Source: Acanthococcus lagerstroemiae
Lineage: Eukaryota; Arthropoda; Insecta; Hemiptera; Eriococcidae
Assembly: GCA_031841125.1 (NCBI GenBank)
Contig: CM063114.1
Span: 29,829,266 to 29,893,265 of the forward strand
Reading direction: 5' to 3'
Length of the DNA stretch: 64,000 nt
Positions 12,201 through 23,904 of the stretch are shown in pieces; the first letter of the stretch is position 1; every line of letters starts with the position of its first letter. A program made the position numbers and the translations under genes. The notes under the pieces are model-generated. The model did no database searches. It saw only the letters and a program-made list of their open reading frames with translations, and was not told the DNA's origin.

Positions 12201-14290
12201 CAACAATACGTACTTTTAAAGGCCAAAATATCGAAAATAATATTTTTGTGATTGGGGGTTGGGGATGGGGAAGGGGCATCCGTCTGATCCACAAAAAGCT
12301 TCGATCAACAAAATGAGAGGTTCGCGGAAAATTATTTATAAAGCCTGAATATTCGAGAATTGGACTTCCAAAGTTGGGGGTGTGGTCGACCCCTCGGCCC
12401 CATAAAAGATTCCAATTGAAATAGAAAAATGGTCACCAAAAATATTTCTGACGATCGAAAAATCAAGAATTAGATTTTCGAAGTTGTGGGCGGCGGATCA
12501 CTTGTCCTCGGGTCCACAAAATACTACGAACAAAGAAATAAGCATGGGCTCACGGAAAATTATTTCTTAAGCCGATAAAATAAAGAATTCAATTTCCGGA
12601 GTTGGGGGCGGAGACAGTCCATCGGGTCCACAATATTATATTATTATTTTTATTTACTGAGAGTGTTATTGCCTTGCTGCTATAATCTAACTATTATTAA
12701 AACAAACGTAAATTATTAGAAGAGGATTAACGTATTATTTGAATTGAAAAAATAAGTCGTTCACCAAGAATAACTTTGAGAAGCTGATAAATCGAGTTGT
12801 TTTTTTTTCGTCATGGGTGGGAGAGTTATTCCTTGATCCACAAAAGATCTCGATTAAAAATAAGGGGTTTATGGAAAATTGTTTTTCAACATCTATAATC
12901 GAGAATTTGATTTCTGGAGGTGGGATGTGGTCTACCCCACGGATCCACGAATTATTTCAATAAATAAATAAATAAAAAAGTTCACCAACGAAAACTCGAA
13001 AATATACTCTTTTGGTGTTGGGGGCGCGACTCTACTTTTCCCGTGTAGAAAATGTATCAGTTGAAAAAAGGGGAGGCTTACGTAAAATAATTCAGAAATT
13101 TGAAGAATCGAGAATTAGATTTTCAGAGTTCAGGACGGGCTTCACCCCTCAAGTCCACAATAGATTTTATTCAAAAAAATGAAAGGTTCACGAAAAATGA
13201 ATATTGAAGTCCGAAGATTCGAGAATTTGATTTTCGGAGTTGGGGTTGAGGGTCCACATGTCGAATCCACAAAATACTTCGATCAACAAAATAAGGGGTT
13301 CGCGGAAAATTATTGTTCAAGCCTGAAAAATAGATAATTAGACTTCCGGAGTTGAGGTGATGGTCCACCCCTCGGAACCACAACAGACTTAAACAATCGA
13401 AAATCATTTTTCACGTCAGAAATATCGAGAGTTTGATTTGCAGAGTTGAGGGCGGGGTCAGCTCATCGGGACTCAACCATTAGACCCCACAAATGATTAC
13501 AACTGAAAAACGGAAAAGGTCACTAAAAATATTTCTAAAGGCCAAAAAATCGAAAATTCGATTTTCGTCCACAAAATAATTTAAAAGTTTGAATAATCGA
13601 GAGTTAGATTTTCGGGGGTTGGGGTGGGGGTCGACCCCCAGGTTCCACAAATTACTTCGATCAACAAATTAAGAGGTTCACTAGAAATAATTGTTCAAGC
13701 CTGCAAATTCGAGAATGAGACTTCCAGAATTGGACCCACGAAAGATTCCAATTGCAAAAATTAACAGAGGTCATCAAAAATATTCCTAAACGCTGAAAAA
13801 TCGAGAATTATATTTTCGGTGTCGGTGGGGGTCTACTCACCAGGTCCACAAACGACTTCCGTTCAAGGAAAAAGGTGGTTCGCGGTAAATTATTTTTGTA
13901 GCCTGAAAACTCGAGAATTAGACTTCCGGAGTTGGGGGCGGGGTCAACCCTTCGGGCTCACAAAATATTTCAGTCGAAAAAATAAACTACTGACCAAAAA
14001 TGATTTTTAATTGCCGAAAAATCAAAAATTAGATTTTTGCTGTTGGTCCCCAGGATCCACCCCTCGTGTTCATCAACGTTTCAGTCGAAACAATAAAACA
14101 GGTTCACGATCCATAGTTCTTGAAGTACGAAAAATTGAGAAAAGTATTCGGAGTCTGCGGCGGGGTCCACTTCTAGGCTCCAGAAATTATTTTAATTGAA
14201 AAGTAAAAGTTCCACGAAAAAGAATAATTACCATCCGAACAATCGAGAATTTTGTTTTCAGAGACGGGGCAGGGATACGATCGAAAAATG
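9300..14290 (+). repeat. ~110-bp minisatellite array, about 45 diverged units
   Basis: About 5 kb of head-to-tail units, each with AAATCGAGAATTAGATTTCC, then GGAGTTGGGGGTGGGGTC, ACCCCTCGGGTCCACAAAA, CTTCGATCAA, an AATAAGGGGTTCACGGAAAA block, and ATTTTTCAAGCCTGA. Spacing between GAGAATTA words is mostly 105-111 bp, and neighbours differ by many substitutions and small indels, so the array is old. ORFs of 60-200 codons inside it (for example 10713-11315) only translate the repeat and change register within a few units. The block 9730-9950 is an unrelated insert-like stretch with no repeat motif. Confidence 0.9.
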
Positions 14291-15783
14291 AAAAATTGAC
14301 AATTTATCAAATGAAATAATAATTTTTATTCCATGATCTATCCACGCCCTTTCCCTTCCGTATTCACTCTTGGATAAAAGCACGATTACCATACGAATTA
14401 TAATATGAATGCCACTACAAACATTTCAGCACTTAAAGAATCTCGTAAAACCACACACCATTTTTAAAGATAAAAGGTTTCGGTAAACTGTTACCTCTCC
14501 CCCGGGCAAGAAAGCGAATATTCTGATTACGTACCTTATTTTAAGCAGGAATGTGCGAGTTCGGAATGTAAGCATATCACAACATACACTGCGAATGGGA
14601 TTTCGAATACTTAGACTTTTTGAAAGGCTATTCCTTTTCGGTTCTTATACTTGTGGGATATTTGCTTTCCCACCAAACCCCGGAAATGTGATGCTTTACT
14701 AAATACATAACAAATCACTCGAAACCTGCCCTCTTCATCCAGTGTTTTAACTACGTCTTAAATCTGAGCGACCACATAGTGACAAATCTCGTACCGTTGA
14801 AAAAAAACTAAACTGAACAAATGCTAAAACCCTTACATTTTTCATTTTATTACTTTTTTGTCAGTTATTTGATTTGGGTCCACAGAAATAGCAGTAGGCA
14901 TCTTTCGCTGAATGAACACCAGATGTGACACAAATCGGTGCCTTCCACTCTTCCATGCCACATAAACATGTATACATACATACATCGATTAGTTCTCCTC
15001 ATTAAAACGTAACTATCGATCGGTTGTAACAAGTTCATTTAATTGTTGATCCTTTTTACATTGAATGGCACGAATAATTTTTTTTGGTAGATATGAGTAT
15101 ACAACACTGTACTCTGACTTATTTACATCATTTTACAAACTTACACAACACGGAATCTCCGCCGGTAACTGGAGGAATTAAACTGCTTGTTCAGTCTCAA
15201 TTGAATCTTCATTACCAATAAGGATAAGGACTTCCTACAAATGAATGGAATTTTATATCAAATTTTCCCGCACGATACCTGTAATAATTTTGCTGAATTC
15301 ATCCATGGGTAGTGTTGATACAAAATCACATGGAGATATTAAGTGTAAATTATTTATATTTACATTGTTTGTTGGTTGAAGACTGCGTAGATTGCGGTGC
15401 TCAACTGTCTTTCAATCACACAATTTAGCAACATACCTATAAATTTTTGACACTAACACGGAATATTTAAATTTCACGTTCCTTTACAAATTTACAAAAC
15501 ACAAAATCTCCGCTAGTGACTTGCTGTGGATGAATCAAATCTTATGCTTATCACATTTTCCCGCGCGATACCAATAATCACTTTGCTGAATTGACCCATG
15601 GACAATATTGATGCAAAATTATCTGGAGGTACAGCAAATTATTGATGGTCTGTATAAATTATGTTGGTTGAAGATTGTAGACTGTGGCGCTCACCTGTTT
15701 TTCAATCGCAGGCTATAGCAACAAATATCAATTTCCGACACTAACACGGTATAGTAAAATAACACCTTCCGTTTTTCAGTTAC
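14291..15783. other. AT-rich non-coding stretch with an internal duplication
   Basis: No gene is seen. From about 15130 a block is repeated at about 15484. Both carry TTTACAAA.TTACA.AACAC, AATCTCCGC, TTTTCCCGC.CGATACC, TTTGCTGAATT, CCATGG and GACACTAACACGG in the same order, with strong divergence. An AT-rich ~300-350 bp unit was evidently duplicated in tandem some time ago. Confidence 0.6.
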
Positions 15784-15980
15784 ACCAAATTTCATCCTCC
15801 CTCTGCGGCGATGAAGGGGGTACATTTCATATCATTGGTGGTACATTTTGGTGCATTTCAGGTACATTTCATTCTGCACAAATTCGGTGAACGTGGAACA
15901 AATGGGGGGGGGCTAACGTTACCACAGCCCCACCAAATTTAATCCTTCCCCCTGCGGTGATGAAGGGGGTGTACTTCATA
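15784..15980 (-). repeat. diverged copy of the subterminal 147-bp unit
   Basis: Carries GGTACATTTCATTCTGCAC, AAATTCGGTGAACGTGGAAC and GGCTAACGTTACCACAGCCCC, as in the arm tips, but with many substitutions, unlike the near-identical arms. It may be a remnant of an older end of the same element family. Confidence 0.75.
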
Positions 15981-17113
15981 TAATAATATAATATTGTGGA
16001 CCCGATGGATTGTCTCCACCCCAATTCCGCAAATCTAATTCTCGATCTTTCAGCCTTTCAAGATTATTCATGGTCAACTTTTTTCGATTCAGATCTATTG
16101 TGGATCCGTTGGGTTGACCCCGACCCCAACTTCGGAAATTGAATTCTCCATTTGGTCGGCTTAAGAAATAATTTTCCGTGAACCCCTGTTTATTTTTTTG
16201 TTCCAAGTCTTTTAAAGAGTCATAAGGTATATCAGAACAGTGAAATTTGTAGCCGTAATAGTATTTAACTCACAAATCATTGATTTATGTAGTATTTTTA
16301 TGTTCTTGAATTTCTCTTTAGGGACCATAACTAGAAATTTCAGAAGGGAACGTATACTCAGAAGTCCGAAAAATCGTAAAAAATGGTTACTCGATTGATA
16401 ATGAATTAAAATGGGGTAAAGCCTAAACAAAATTCAATTTTTTGCATGTAATAGGCTATATTGTTTTTCATATGTAAAGTAGATAAACTCACTTCTGAAT
16501 AATATTAATACATTTGTTATGACATAACCTGTCATATTTAAAATCCATAATTAGAACTGTGCATGTAGAAAAATGAAGTTTTACTTGATTTCTTTAGCCT
16601 TTGTTTAACATTTCCAATGTGTCTCCCTTGAAACAGTAAACTTGATGTGAAGTCGAAAAAATACATGTTTTGATTAAAACTGCTTTTTTCTCTCGGACAG
16701 TATGAAAACATCTATCTCTATGTATCAACGACTTTACCTGCAGTGGACACTTCTAAATTTGAAATAGTTACAGTATATGCATATACTGTAGTTTGACATT
16801 TACATAAGGTGTATCTCTGTGTAATGATAATAGGGGCATCCTCATAGAGGTTAACTTTTTTTCCTATATACATAAAATAAATTCTGTGTTTCTATAGTGC
16901 AAATTAACCTATATTTCATTAACTCCGGGGGCAGAGCCCCCTAGTTTATTAATATTTTCGTTAAGTGTGAATATTCCTTAACACTAATGAAGTACCCAAA
17001 TAATTATATTCCGAACTAAATTTGACGAAATAGGTAAAGTTGGGGGCTCTAATTAATTTCGGCCCCCTCATACTTTTGGTCATTACATGGGAAGGGAGGG
17101 AGTACATTTTATA
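15981..17113 (-). repeat. third, near-identical partial arm copy
   Basis: Direct copy of 19436-20568 with a constant offset of 3,455 bp, and therefore an inverted copy of about 5057-6189. I noticed only isolated base changes, for example GGGGGCAGAGCC here against GGGGGCGGAGCC. It ends at the LINE junction at 17113. Confidence 0.92.
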
Positions 17114-18320
17114 ACAGTGGAACTTGGCCAAAATAATATTATTACACAAACAAGGAGGGAGGAACTCATTGAAAATTACAGGCCAATATGCTTAACATCG
17201 AACATCTTTAAAGCATGTATGGCAGTCTTAAAAAGACGTATGTATAACCATCTGGATTCAAATCATCAGGGGAGTGAACAGGCGAGATTCAGAAAAGGCT
17301 TCTCAACTGTAAAGAATATTTTCGTTGTGAGCCAAATTATTGAAAAAACACACGAATATGATGTAGAAATTGAAATATTTTGCATAGGCTTTCATGAGGC
17401 AGTTGATTCAGTGGATCATAAGTATATGTTAAAAGCACTGGAAAATAAGGGAATTGAAAGTGGGTTTATTAAAGTCATATACAGAATTACTATGCAAATT
17501 CGAGTGCAAGAACTAGCCTTAAAAGCAAAGGGAGGGAATTCAAAATTGGGAGCGGAGTTCAACAAGGGGATACCTTGTCGCCAAACCTCTTCAACTGCAT
17601 TTTGGAAGATGTATTTCGCAATCTGAAGTGGAAAAGAAGAGGACTAAAAATAAATGGAGAATTTCTAAGAAATTTAAGGTACGCAAACTATATTATCTTA
17701 TTTACAGAAAATAGTAAGGAGTTGAAGAAAATGGCAGAAAAGCTATTGAGGGAATGCAAAAAAGCTGGCCTCAAACTGAATGGTAGCAAATCAAAAATAA
17801 TCGGAAGAGTGGAAAGAAAAAATCTAATAATCGATGGGCAAGAGATAGAAGAGGTAACAGAATCGAATATCTGTGGGACAGATTATTAGTTTCGAAGAAA
17901 GAGATAAAGGAATTATGAGGCGTATTAAAAAGGGGTGGAACAACCTCTGGGCATTAAAATGTATTTTTTGCCGGAATTTCAACACCTTCCTCAAAATGGA
18001 AACATTAAATAGCTCAACGGTACCAGCCCTCAAGTATGGAGTACAAACCTGGTCCCTTACCGGAGACAAATCGTGAAGCTACAAATTACGTTCAGATCTA
18101 TGTTGAGGAAACTTCTAGGACTGCGATGGGTAGACAAAATCTCAAAGGGAAAACTGTACGAAATGGCTGGAGGCGAGGATATAGGATATAATGTCGAACA
18201 ATTTAAATGGAAATATGTGGGGCATCTGGCGAGGGCAGATAGCAACAAATAGGGAGTAAAAGTACTCAACTATGGATACGCTGCAAAGAAAAAGAACGAT
18301 AGGTAGGCCAGTAACTTGAA
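17113..18320 (+). pseudogene. LINE reverse transcriptase fragment in right arm
   Basis: Mirror of 7300-8511. It begins inside the reverse transcriptase with TVELGQNNIITQTRREELI and reads to a LARADSNK end followed by a stop. The same catalytic-site losses (motif A aspartate, YANY in place of FADD) and the same frameshift occur in both arms, so the LINE was already dead when the arms were duplicated or homogenised. Confidence 0.88.
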
Positions 18321-18896
18321 AACCTGCTGAAATCAACTACTCCTTTGCAATGCATTATGGTTTCAAACACAAATATTTATTTTCTGAATGAGGCCTCGCT
18401 TTCATTACACGGGGCATCCAGAAGATGCTACTTACATCTGAAGGTTCTTTGGTACACTGTGGGCCTCCTAATTTCGTCACAGTGCATACATCTTTATGTT
18501 TGTACTGTATTACAAAGCACATACATGTATTTTTTACAGTCTATTCAATGAAAGTGGACCTACCACCTTGAGCCTCTTCCAGGGTCGGATAAGTCATACG
18601 GCGATTCGGGCAAATGCCCGGTGCGCCGCCGCCTGCATTTATAAAATACTTACAAAAATAAAATAAGCGTATGTTGCGACGACAGTCGAAAAACGTGCGG
18701 CGGCGCTGATCAATTTAGAGAGAAATAATGAGATTGAAAAATTTTAATGGGCAGACACATTTTGCGCCGTTTGTCGACCAAACGTGTGTGTGTGTGAGTA
18801 CCTCCGCTCATTTTTGGGCATACGCCTCCACGTAGCTATTCCATTTTTTTTTATCCTGCGCTTATCTTTGCCACCCAGGGCCCCAGTTCTCTAACG

Positions 18897-19662
18897 AGAA
18901 CGTGGAACTGAAAGACGGAAGCTATTGTGGACTTGAGGGGTGAAGCCCGCCCTGAATTCAGGAAATCTAATTCTCGATTCTTCAAATTTCTGAATTCTTT
19001 TACGTAAACCTCCCCTTTTTTCAACTGCTACATTTTGTACACCGGAAACGTGGACTCGCGCCCCCAACACCAAAAGAGTATACTTTCGAGTTTTTGTTGG
19101 TGAACTTTTTTTTTTCTTGATTGAAATAATTTGTGATTCCGAGGGGTTGACCGCATCCCAACTCCGATAATCAGATTCTTGATTGTAGGTGTTGAAAAAC
19201 AATTTTCCATAAGCCCCTTATTTTTAATCGAGATATTTTGTGGATCAAGGAATAACTCTCCCACCTACGACGAAAATCTAAAACTCGATTTTCCGGCTTC
19301 TCAATGTTATTCTTGGTGAACGTCTTACTTTTTCAATTCAAATAATACGTTAACCCTATTCTAATAATTTACGTTTGTTTTAATAATAGTTAGATTATAG
19401 CAGCAAAAGGCAATAACACTCTCAGTAAATAAAAATAATAATATAATATTGTGGACCCGATGGATTGTCTCCACCCCAATTCCGCAAATCTAATTCTCGA
19501 TCTTTCAGCCTTTCAAGATTATTCATGGTCAACTTTTTTCGATTCAGATCTATTGTGGATCCGTTGGGTTGACCCCGACCCCAACTTCGGAAATTGAATT
19601 CTCCATTTGGTCGGCTTAAGAAATAATTTTCCGTGAACCCCTGTTTATTTTTTTGTTCCAAG
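18897..19662 (-). repeat. ~110-bp minisatellite, short block in right arm
   Basis: Mirror of 5960-6725 with the same unit motifs. Confidence 0.85.
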
Positions 19663-20381
19663 TCTTTTAAAGAGTCATAAGGTATATCAGAACAGTGAAA
19701 TTTGTAGCCGTAATAGTATTTAACTCACAAATCATTGATTTATGTAGTATTTTTATGTTCTTGAATTTCTCTTTAGGGACCATAACTAGAAATTTCAGAA
19801 GGGAACGTATACTCAGAAGTCCGAAAAATCGTAAAAAATGGTTACTCGATTGATAATGAATTAAAATGGGGTAAAGCCTAAACAAAATTCAATTTTTTGC
19901 ATGTAATAGGCTATATTGTTTTTCATATGTAAAGTAGATAAACTCACTTCTGAATAATATTAATACATTTGTTATGACATAACCTGTCATATTTAAAATC
20001 CATAATTAGAACTGTGCATGTAGAAAAATGAAGTTTTACTTGATTTCTTTAGCCTTTGTTTAACATTTCCAATGTGTCTCCCTTGAAACAGTAAACTTGA
20101 TGTGAAGTCGAAAAAATACATGTTTTGATTAAAACTGCTTTTTTCTCTCGGACAGTATGAGAACATCTATCTCTATGTATCAACGACTTTACCTGCAGTG
20201 GACACTTCTAAATTTGAAATAGTTACAGTATATGCATATACTGTAGTTTGACATTTACATAAGGTGTATCTCTGTGTAATGATAATAGGGGCATCCTCAT
20301 AGAGGTTAACTTTTTTTCCTATATACATAAAATAAATTCTGTGTTTCTATAGTGCAAATTAACCTATATTTCATTAACTCC

Positions 20382-20400
20382 GGGGGCGGAGCCCCCTAGT
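20382..20400 (+). other. Helitron-like 3' terminus hairpin in right arm
   Basis: GGGGGCGGAGCCCCCTAGT, the inverted partner of the hairpin at 5225-5242. A third copy with one base changed (GGGGGCAGAGCCCCC) lies at 16927-16941. Confidence 0.4.
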
Positions 20401-20464
20401 TTATTAATATTTTCGTTAAGTGTGAATATTCCTTAACACTAATGAAGTACCCAAATAATTATAT

Positions 20465-21399
20465 TCCGAACTAAATTTGACGAAATAGGTAAAGTTGGGG
20501 GCTCTAATTAATTTCGGCCCCCTCATACTTTTGGTCATTACATGGGAAGGGAGGGAGTACATTTTATATAGTTGATGGTACATTTGGGTACATTTCGGGT
20601 ACATTTCATTCTGCCCAAATTCGGTGAAAGTGGAACAAATGGGAGGGGGGCTAAATTTACCACAGCCCCACCATATTTGATCCTCCCCCCTGCGGCGATA
20701 AGGGAGGTACATTTCAGATAATTGGTGGTACATTTCGGTACATTTCGGGTACATTTCATTTGAACCAAATTTGACGAAATCAGCTAAGTTGGAAGCTCTA
20801 ATTCATTTCGGCCCCCTCATACTTTTGGTCATTACATGGGAAGGGAGGGGGTACATTTTATATAATTAATGGTACATTTCGGTACATTTCGGGTACATTT
20901 CATTCTGCCCAAATTCGGTGAAGGTGGAACGAATGGGGGGGCTAACGTTACCACAGCCCCACCAACTTGAATCCTCCCCCCCTCGGCTATACACGGGGTA
21001 CATTTCAGATAATTGGTGGTACATTTCGGTACATTTCGGGTACATTTCATTCTGCCCAAATTCGGAGAAATTGGAACAAATGGGGGGGCTAACGTTACCA
21101 CAGCCCCACCAACTTGAATCCTTCCCCCCGCGGCTATAAACGGGGTACATTTCAGATAATTGGTGGTACATTTCGGTACATTTCGGGTACATTTCATTCG
21201 AACCAAATTTGACGAAATCAGACAAATTGGGGGGGCTCCCGTTACCCTGGCCCCCCCAAAGGACTTTAGTTCCCCCTTCGCAAGGGGAGGAGGTACATTT
21301 TGTAATAATAGCGGTACATTTGGGTACATTTCGGGTACATTTCCCCTAACCCAAAATCGGGTCTAAAATCAAATTTGGGGGGGCCAGGGTAACGTACCC
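20465..21399 (-). repeat. subterminal tandem array, ~147-bp unit (right tip)
   Basis: Mirror of the left-tip array with the same unit order. One base in a G-run differs from the left copy, so here the repeat-encoded frame runs 165 codons without a break instead of 142. Confidence 0.9.
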
Positions 21400-21474
21400 A
21401 TTAATTAGATTAACCGAAGACTACATGAACGAATGTGATTGGATTATTTTGCTTGCACATCATGACAAAAACAT

Positions 21475-22078
21475 CTGACAGATAGGCAGACAGACGGGAG
21501 GGAGGAGAATAGCCAGCCAGCCAGCCTCGCAGACAGACGACCAGAAAGGCTAATAGTCAGGTAGACAAATACAAATGAAGGCGAATAGTCCGAGAGATCA
21601 ATGAATATTTCAACATACTAAAAATTTGATCTCCCTTTACCCTATGCGGAAAACTTTGAGATCCTAAACAGTCAAAAAACCGACAGACAAACATACAAAC
21701 AAATAAACAAGCAAACTGTCAGACAGATCGATAAGATGGTAAGATAGACGGATAGCTAAACAGGCAAACAGACAGATACTGAAGAGGGATCTAGTGCGAA
21801 CTTCCTGCTCCTTCCTTCCCACTACTAGAAGGAGTGTGTTGCATAGACGGCGGCCCACCGGCTTTACAGGTGACTTCCCAGAAAACTGAAGACGTACTAT
21901 TCCACGGTTAGGAACGGAGTTTTCAGCACCAGATGGTATACCTGGGAATGACAGTTGATAACGAGTTAAGCTGGAAACCACTTTTCAGGAGACAGCAGTC
22001 AAAGCAGAGAAGACGCTGAAGATGTCGAACCTCCGGGAACCGAGTAAATGTCGAAGATGACTAAATTTGGCGGTAATT
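21475..22078 (+). pseudogene. jockey/R1-like LINE fragment, copy 1, after degenerate GACA repeats
   Basis: The first part (21475-21790) is a degenerate tetranucleotide tract (GACA/GATA words) with a linking segment. It is followed by a LINE reverse-transcriptase remnant in which FQETAVKAEKTLK can be read near 21990. The whole stretch aligns in order with 23905-24560, with many small differences, so these are two direct copies of one repeat. Stops are frequent and nothing could be translated into a working protein. Confidence 0.65.
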
Positions 22079-22514
22079 CACTCGGTTCTTCTCTATAAAG
22101 CGCCTATTCCCCCCCCCCCAAACAAGAATCCACCCAATTTTTTGTCAAATGTTTCAAACTGACAAACCATGCTGTCTTCTTTGTATTACACTTCCATTTA
22201 CACCGACCAAGAACGAAAATAAAGAAACAAGGGCATAAAGAGGGAGGAGGGGAGGGGGCACTCATCAGAAAAAAATACTGTCAGTCATCGAAATAATGGA
22301 AGCGGAGAGCCGTGTTCGTTTTGTCAGTGAATTTCCAAACTTTCGATCATTGTTCCAGGCTAACATTCATAACATGGAAAAATCCACCACCACACTACAC
22401 TCGATGAGCATGAAGCAAATTACACTCCGACTCAAATTTTGATTGGCATGACAGCTAAAGTGGGGCTTTGATTTTGTCCGGAATTTTGATTGTTAAGCCC
22501 CCTGAAAAGCAGGG
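22079..22514. other. unassigned sequence, no gene seen
   Basis: Contains a C-run near 22110 and no recognisable coding or repeat family before the mitochondrial-like block begins. Confidence 0.5.
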
Positions 22515-22762
22515 ACGTATAAAATCCAACCTAATTTACATCGGTTTAAACTAAAATCATGTAAATATTAATAAGTCAAACAGACTTAAAATTCATATTT
22601 CTATTATAAAAATTTATTTAATTCAACATCGAAGTAATAAACAAAAATTTTTAATTTTTTATCATCCCGTTATCCCTAAAGAAATTTTTTAATTTATATT
22701 ATTAATTTTTATTTTAAATAACAAAAATAAAAATTTTTAATTACCCCAATTAAATTAAATGT
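22515..22762 (-). pseudogene. nuclear copy of mitochondrial 16S rRNA (NUMT)
   Basis: The plus strand reads as the reverse complement of an arthropod large-subunit mitochondrial rRNA. TCGGTTTAAACTAAAATCAT is the site of the universal 16Sbr primer. It is followed by GTCAAACAGACTTAAAATT, CAACATCGAAGT, then CCGTTATCCCTAAAG, and finally TTACCCCAATTAAATT, all in the order found in animal 16S. The segment is very AT-rich, as in insect mitochondria, but shorter between landmarks than usual. It lies among nuclear repeats, so it is an integrated copy and not an active gene. Confidence 0.85.
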
Positions 22763-22794
22763 ACGATCGGGGGGGGGGGGGACAACTTATCGCC

Positions 22795-23095
22795 ATGTAA
22801 GAATTTTTCACTCAGCAGTTGGGAAAATTTACAATTTCAGTCAAGCGGAATTGGGAAAATCAAACACGACAAAAGATTGCTTTGATTTGATACTTGGGAA
22901 CTGAGTTGAAAAGTTGGGAAAATCCAACAAGGCAAAGGTTTTTTTCTTTGGCTTTGATATTGGGGAATTTTGAGTCAAGTGGAAAAATCCAAAAAGTTAA
23001 AAGTTTTTTTTTTTTTTTTACTTTGATACTTTGGAATTTTTAGTTGAATCAGTTGAGACTTTCACAGTTTTACCCCCCCCCCCGGCTTAAAAACC
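22795..23095. repeat. short tandem repeat of ~65-bp units
   Basis: About three to four units sharing GTTGGGAAAATCCAA, a CAAAAG word, a T-run, CTTTGATACTTGGGAA and TTTTGAGTTGAA. Poly-G and poly-C runs flank it (about 22769 and 23072). Confidence 0.65.
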
Positions 23096-23904
23096 CTTGA
23101 TGTTTCTAAATTCAAGTGTCCGAGCAAATAGAATTTCTTTCTCTCAATTTTTCGGAATCTGCTTCATAGGTCTCTCCTTTTGCCCAGCTTGAAAAAGTAT
23201 TTAGAAACAAATTTTGGTTCGCAGCTGGAGAAAAGTGAAGAAAAATCAGAACAGCATAAATGTAAAATGAGATCAAGACGTATCTGTTTTTTTTTTTGTC
23301 TTTTTTTGGGGGGGGGGCAGAATTATCCTCCATCGACAAAATCAATATAATTACTACGTTTTTCTGCTCACTGTTCTTAAAACTTCTTTCAAGATTTGCT
23401 TGATATTTTAAAGCAATTGTTACTTCTTCTTCCTCTTTCCAAAAAATCCCACTTTTACAGAAAATTCTTTGCCTTAAGCTTAGCCCTTCTCTAGATTTTA
23501 ATTAACAAACAAGACTACAATGGAGGAATGTTTTCATCCCAAATGTTTCTTTCCAAATATGATGGTTCGAAAAAACGAACAACCTCAATTTCAAACTCAC
23601 TTTGATTGGCCAGTAAACAGTCTCGGAAATTTAAATGTAAACATCGACTACAAAGACAAATTCAAGGAAGAAGATTTCTGATAAAAAATTTAAGTACGAT
23701 GGTCCTAATGAACATACTTAAAAGTCACCACCGTACTCCTTGAGTTAATTTTACAAGGAAGCTCACACCCCTTCCTCATTCTTTTCAAAAATTTCGAGAC
23801 ATATGGAAAATACAGGAATTTTTCAAACAAAAACTATCCTACATTCGAATTGCTACAGAAATAGTTACTTGTACTTTTTTTATTATTTTACTTACATATC
23901 ATGA
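23096..23904. other. unassigned sequence, no gene seen
   Basis: Has a T-run/G-run at about 23287-23318. A 77-codon minus-strand frame at 23112-23345 passes through it and looks accidental. No family recognised. Confidence 0.5.

Larger units (their letters stand above)
17113..21399 (-). repeat. right arm of the foldback element
   Basis: Inverted copy of 4226-8511. The inner boundary is sharp. At 17113 the LINE copy (starting AACAGTGGAACTTGG) is joined directly to sequence from the subterminal array (ending ACATTTTATA), whereas the left arm continues further into the LINE. The left arm is therefore the more complete at the LINE, and this junction was made by rearrangement. Confidence 0.93.
4217..21408. 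mobile_element. giant foldback DNA element with 4.29-kb inverted arms and 9-bp target duplication
   Basis: The sequence from 4226 inward is repeated in inverted orientation ending at 21399 (paired positions sum to about 25,625). Both outer ends are GGGTACGTTACCCTGG on the inward-reading strand. The 9 bases outside each end are identical and in direct orientation: ATTAATTAG at 4217-4225 and 21400-21408. A 9-bp duplication together with long inverted ends built of tandem repeats is what Drosophila foldback (FB) and Mutator-like elements show. No transposase is visible inside, so the element looks non-autonomous and its superfamily is an inference. The 8.6-kb centre (8512-17112) is not symmetrical. 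It holds the 5' part of a LINE, a long minisatellite, AT-rich sequence and a third partial arm copy. Confidence 0.85.

Noticed and set aside
9300..14290. CRISPR-like array
   Set aside because: Units are diverged, about 110 bp, with no short identical repeats separated by unique spacers, and the genome is eukaryotic.
4226..21399. Inverted arms as a long-read or assembly artefact
   Set aside because: An artefact would not create a 9-bp direct duplication at the outer ends, an asymmetric 8.6-kb centre, or scattered differences between arms. It cannot be excluded fully without the reads.
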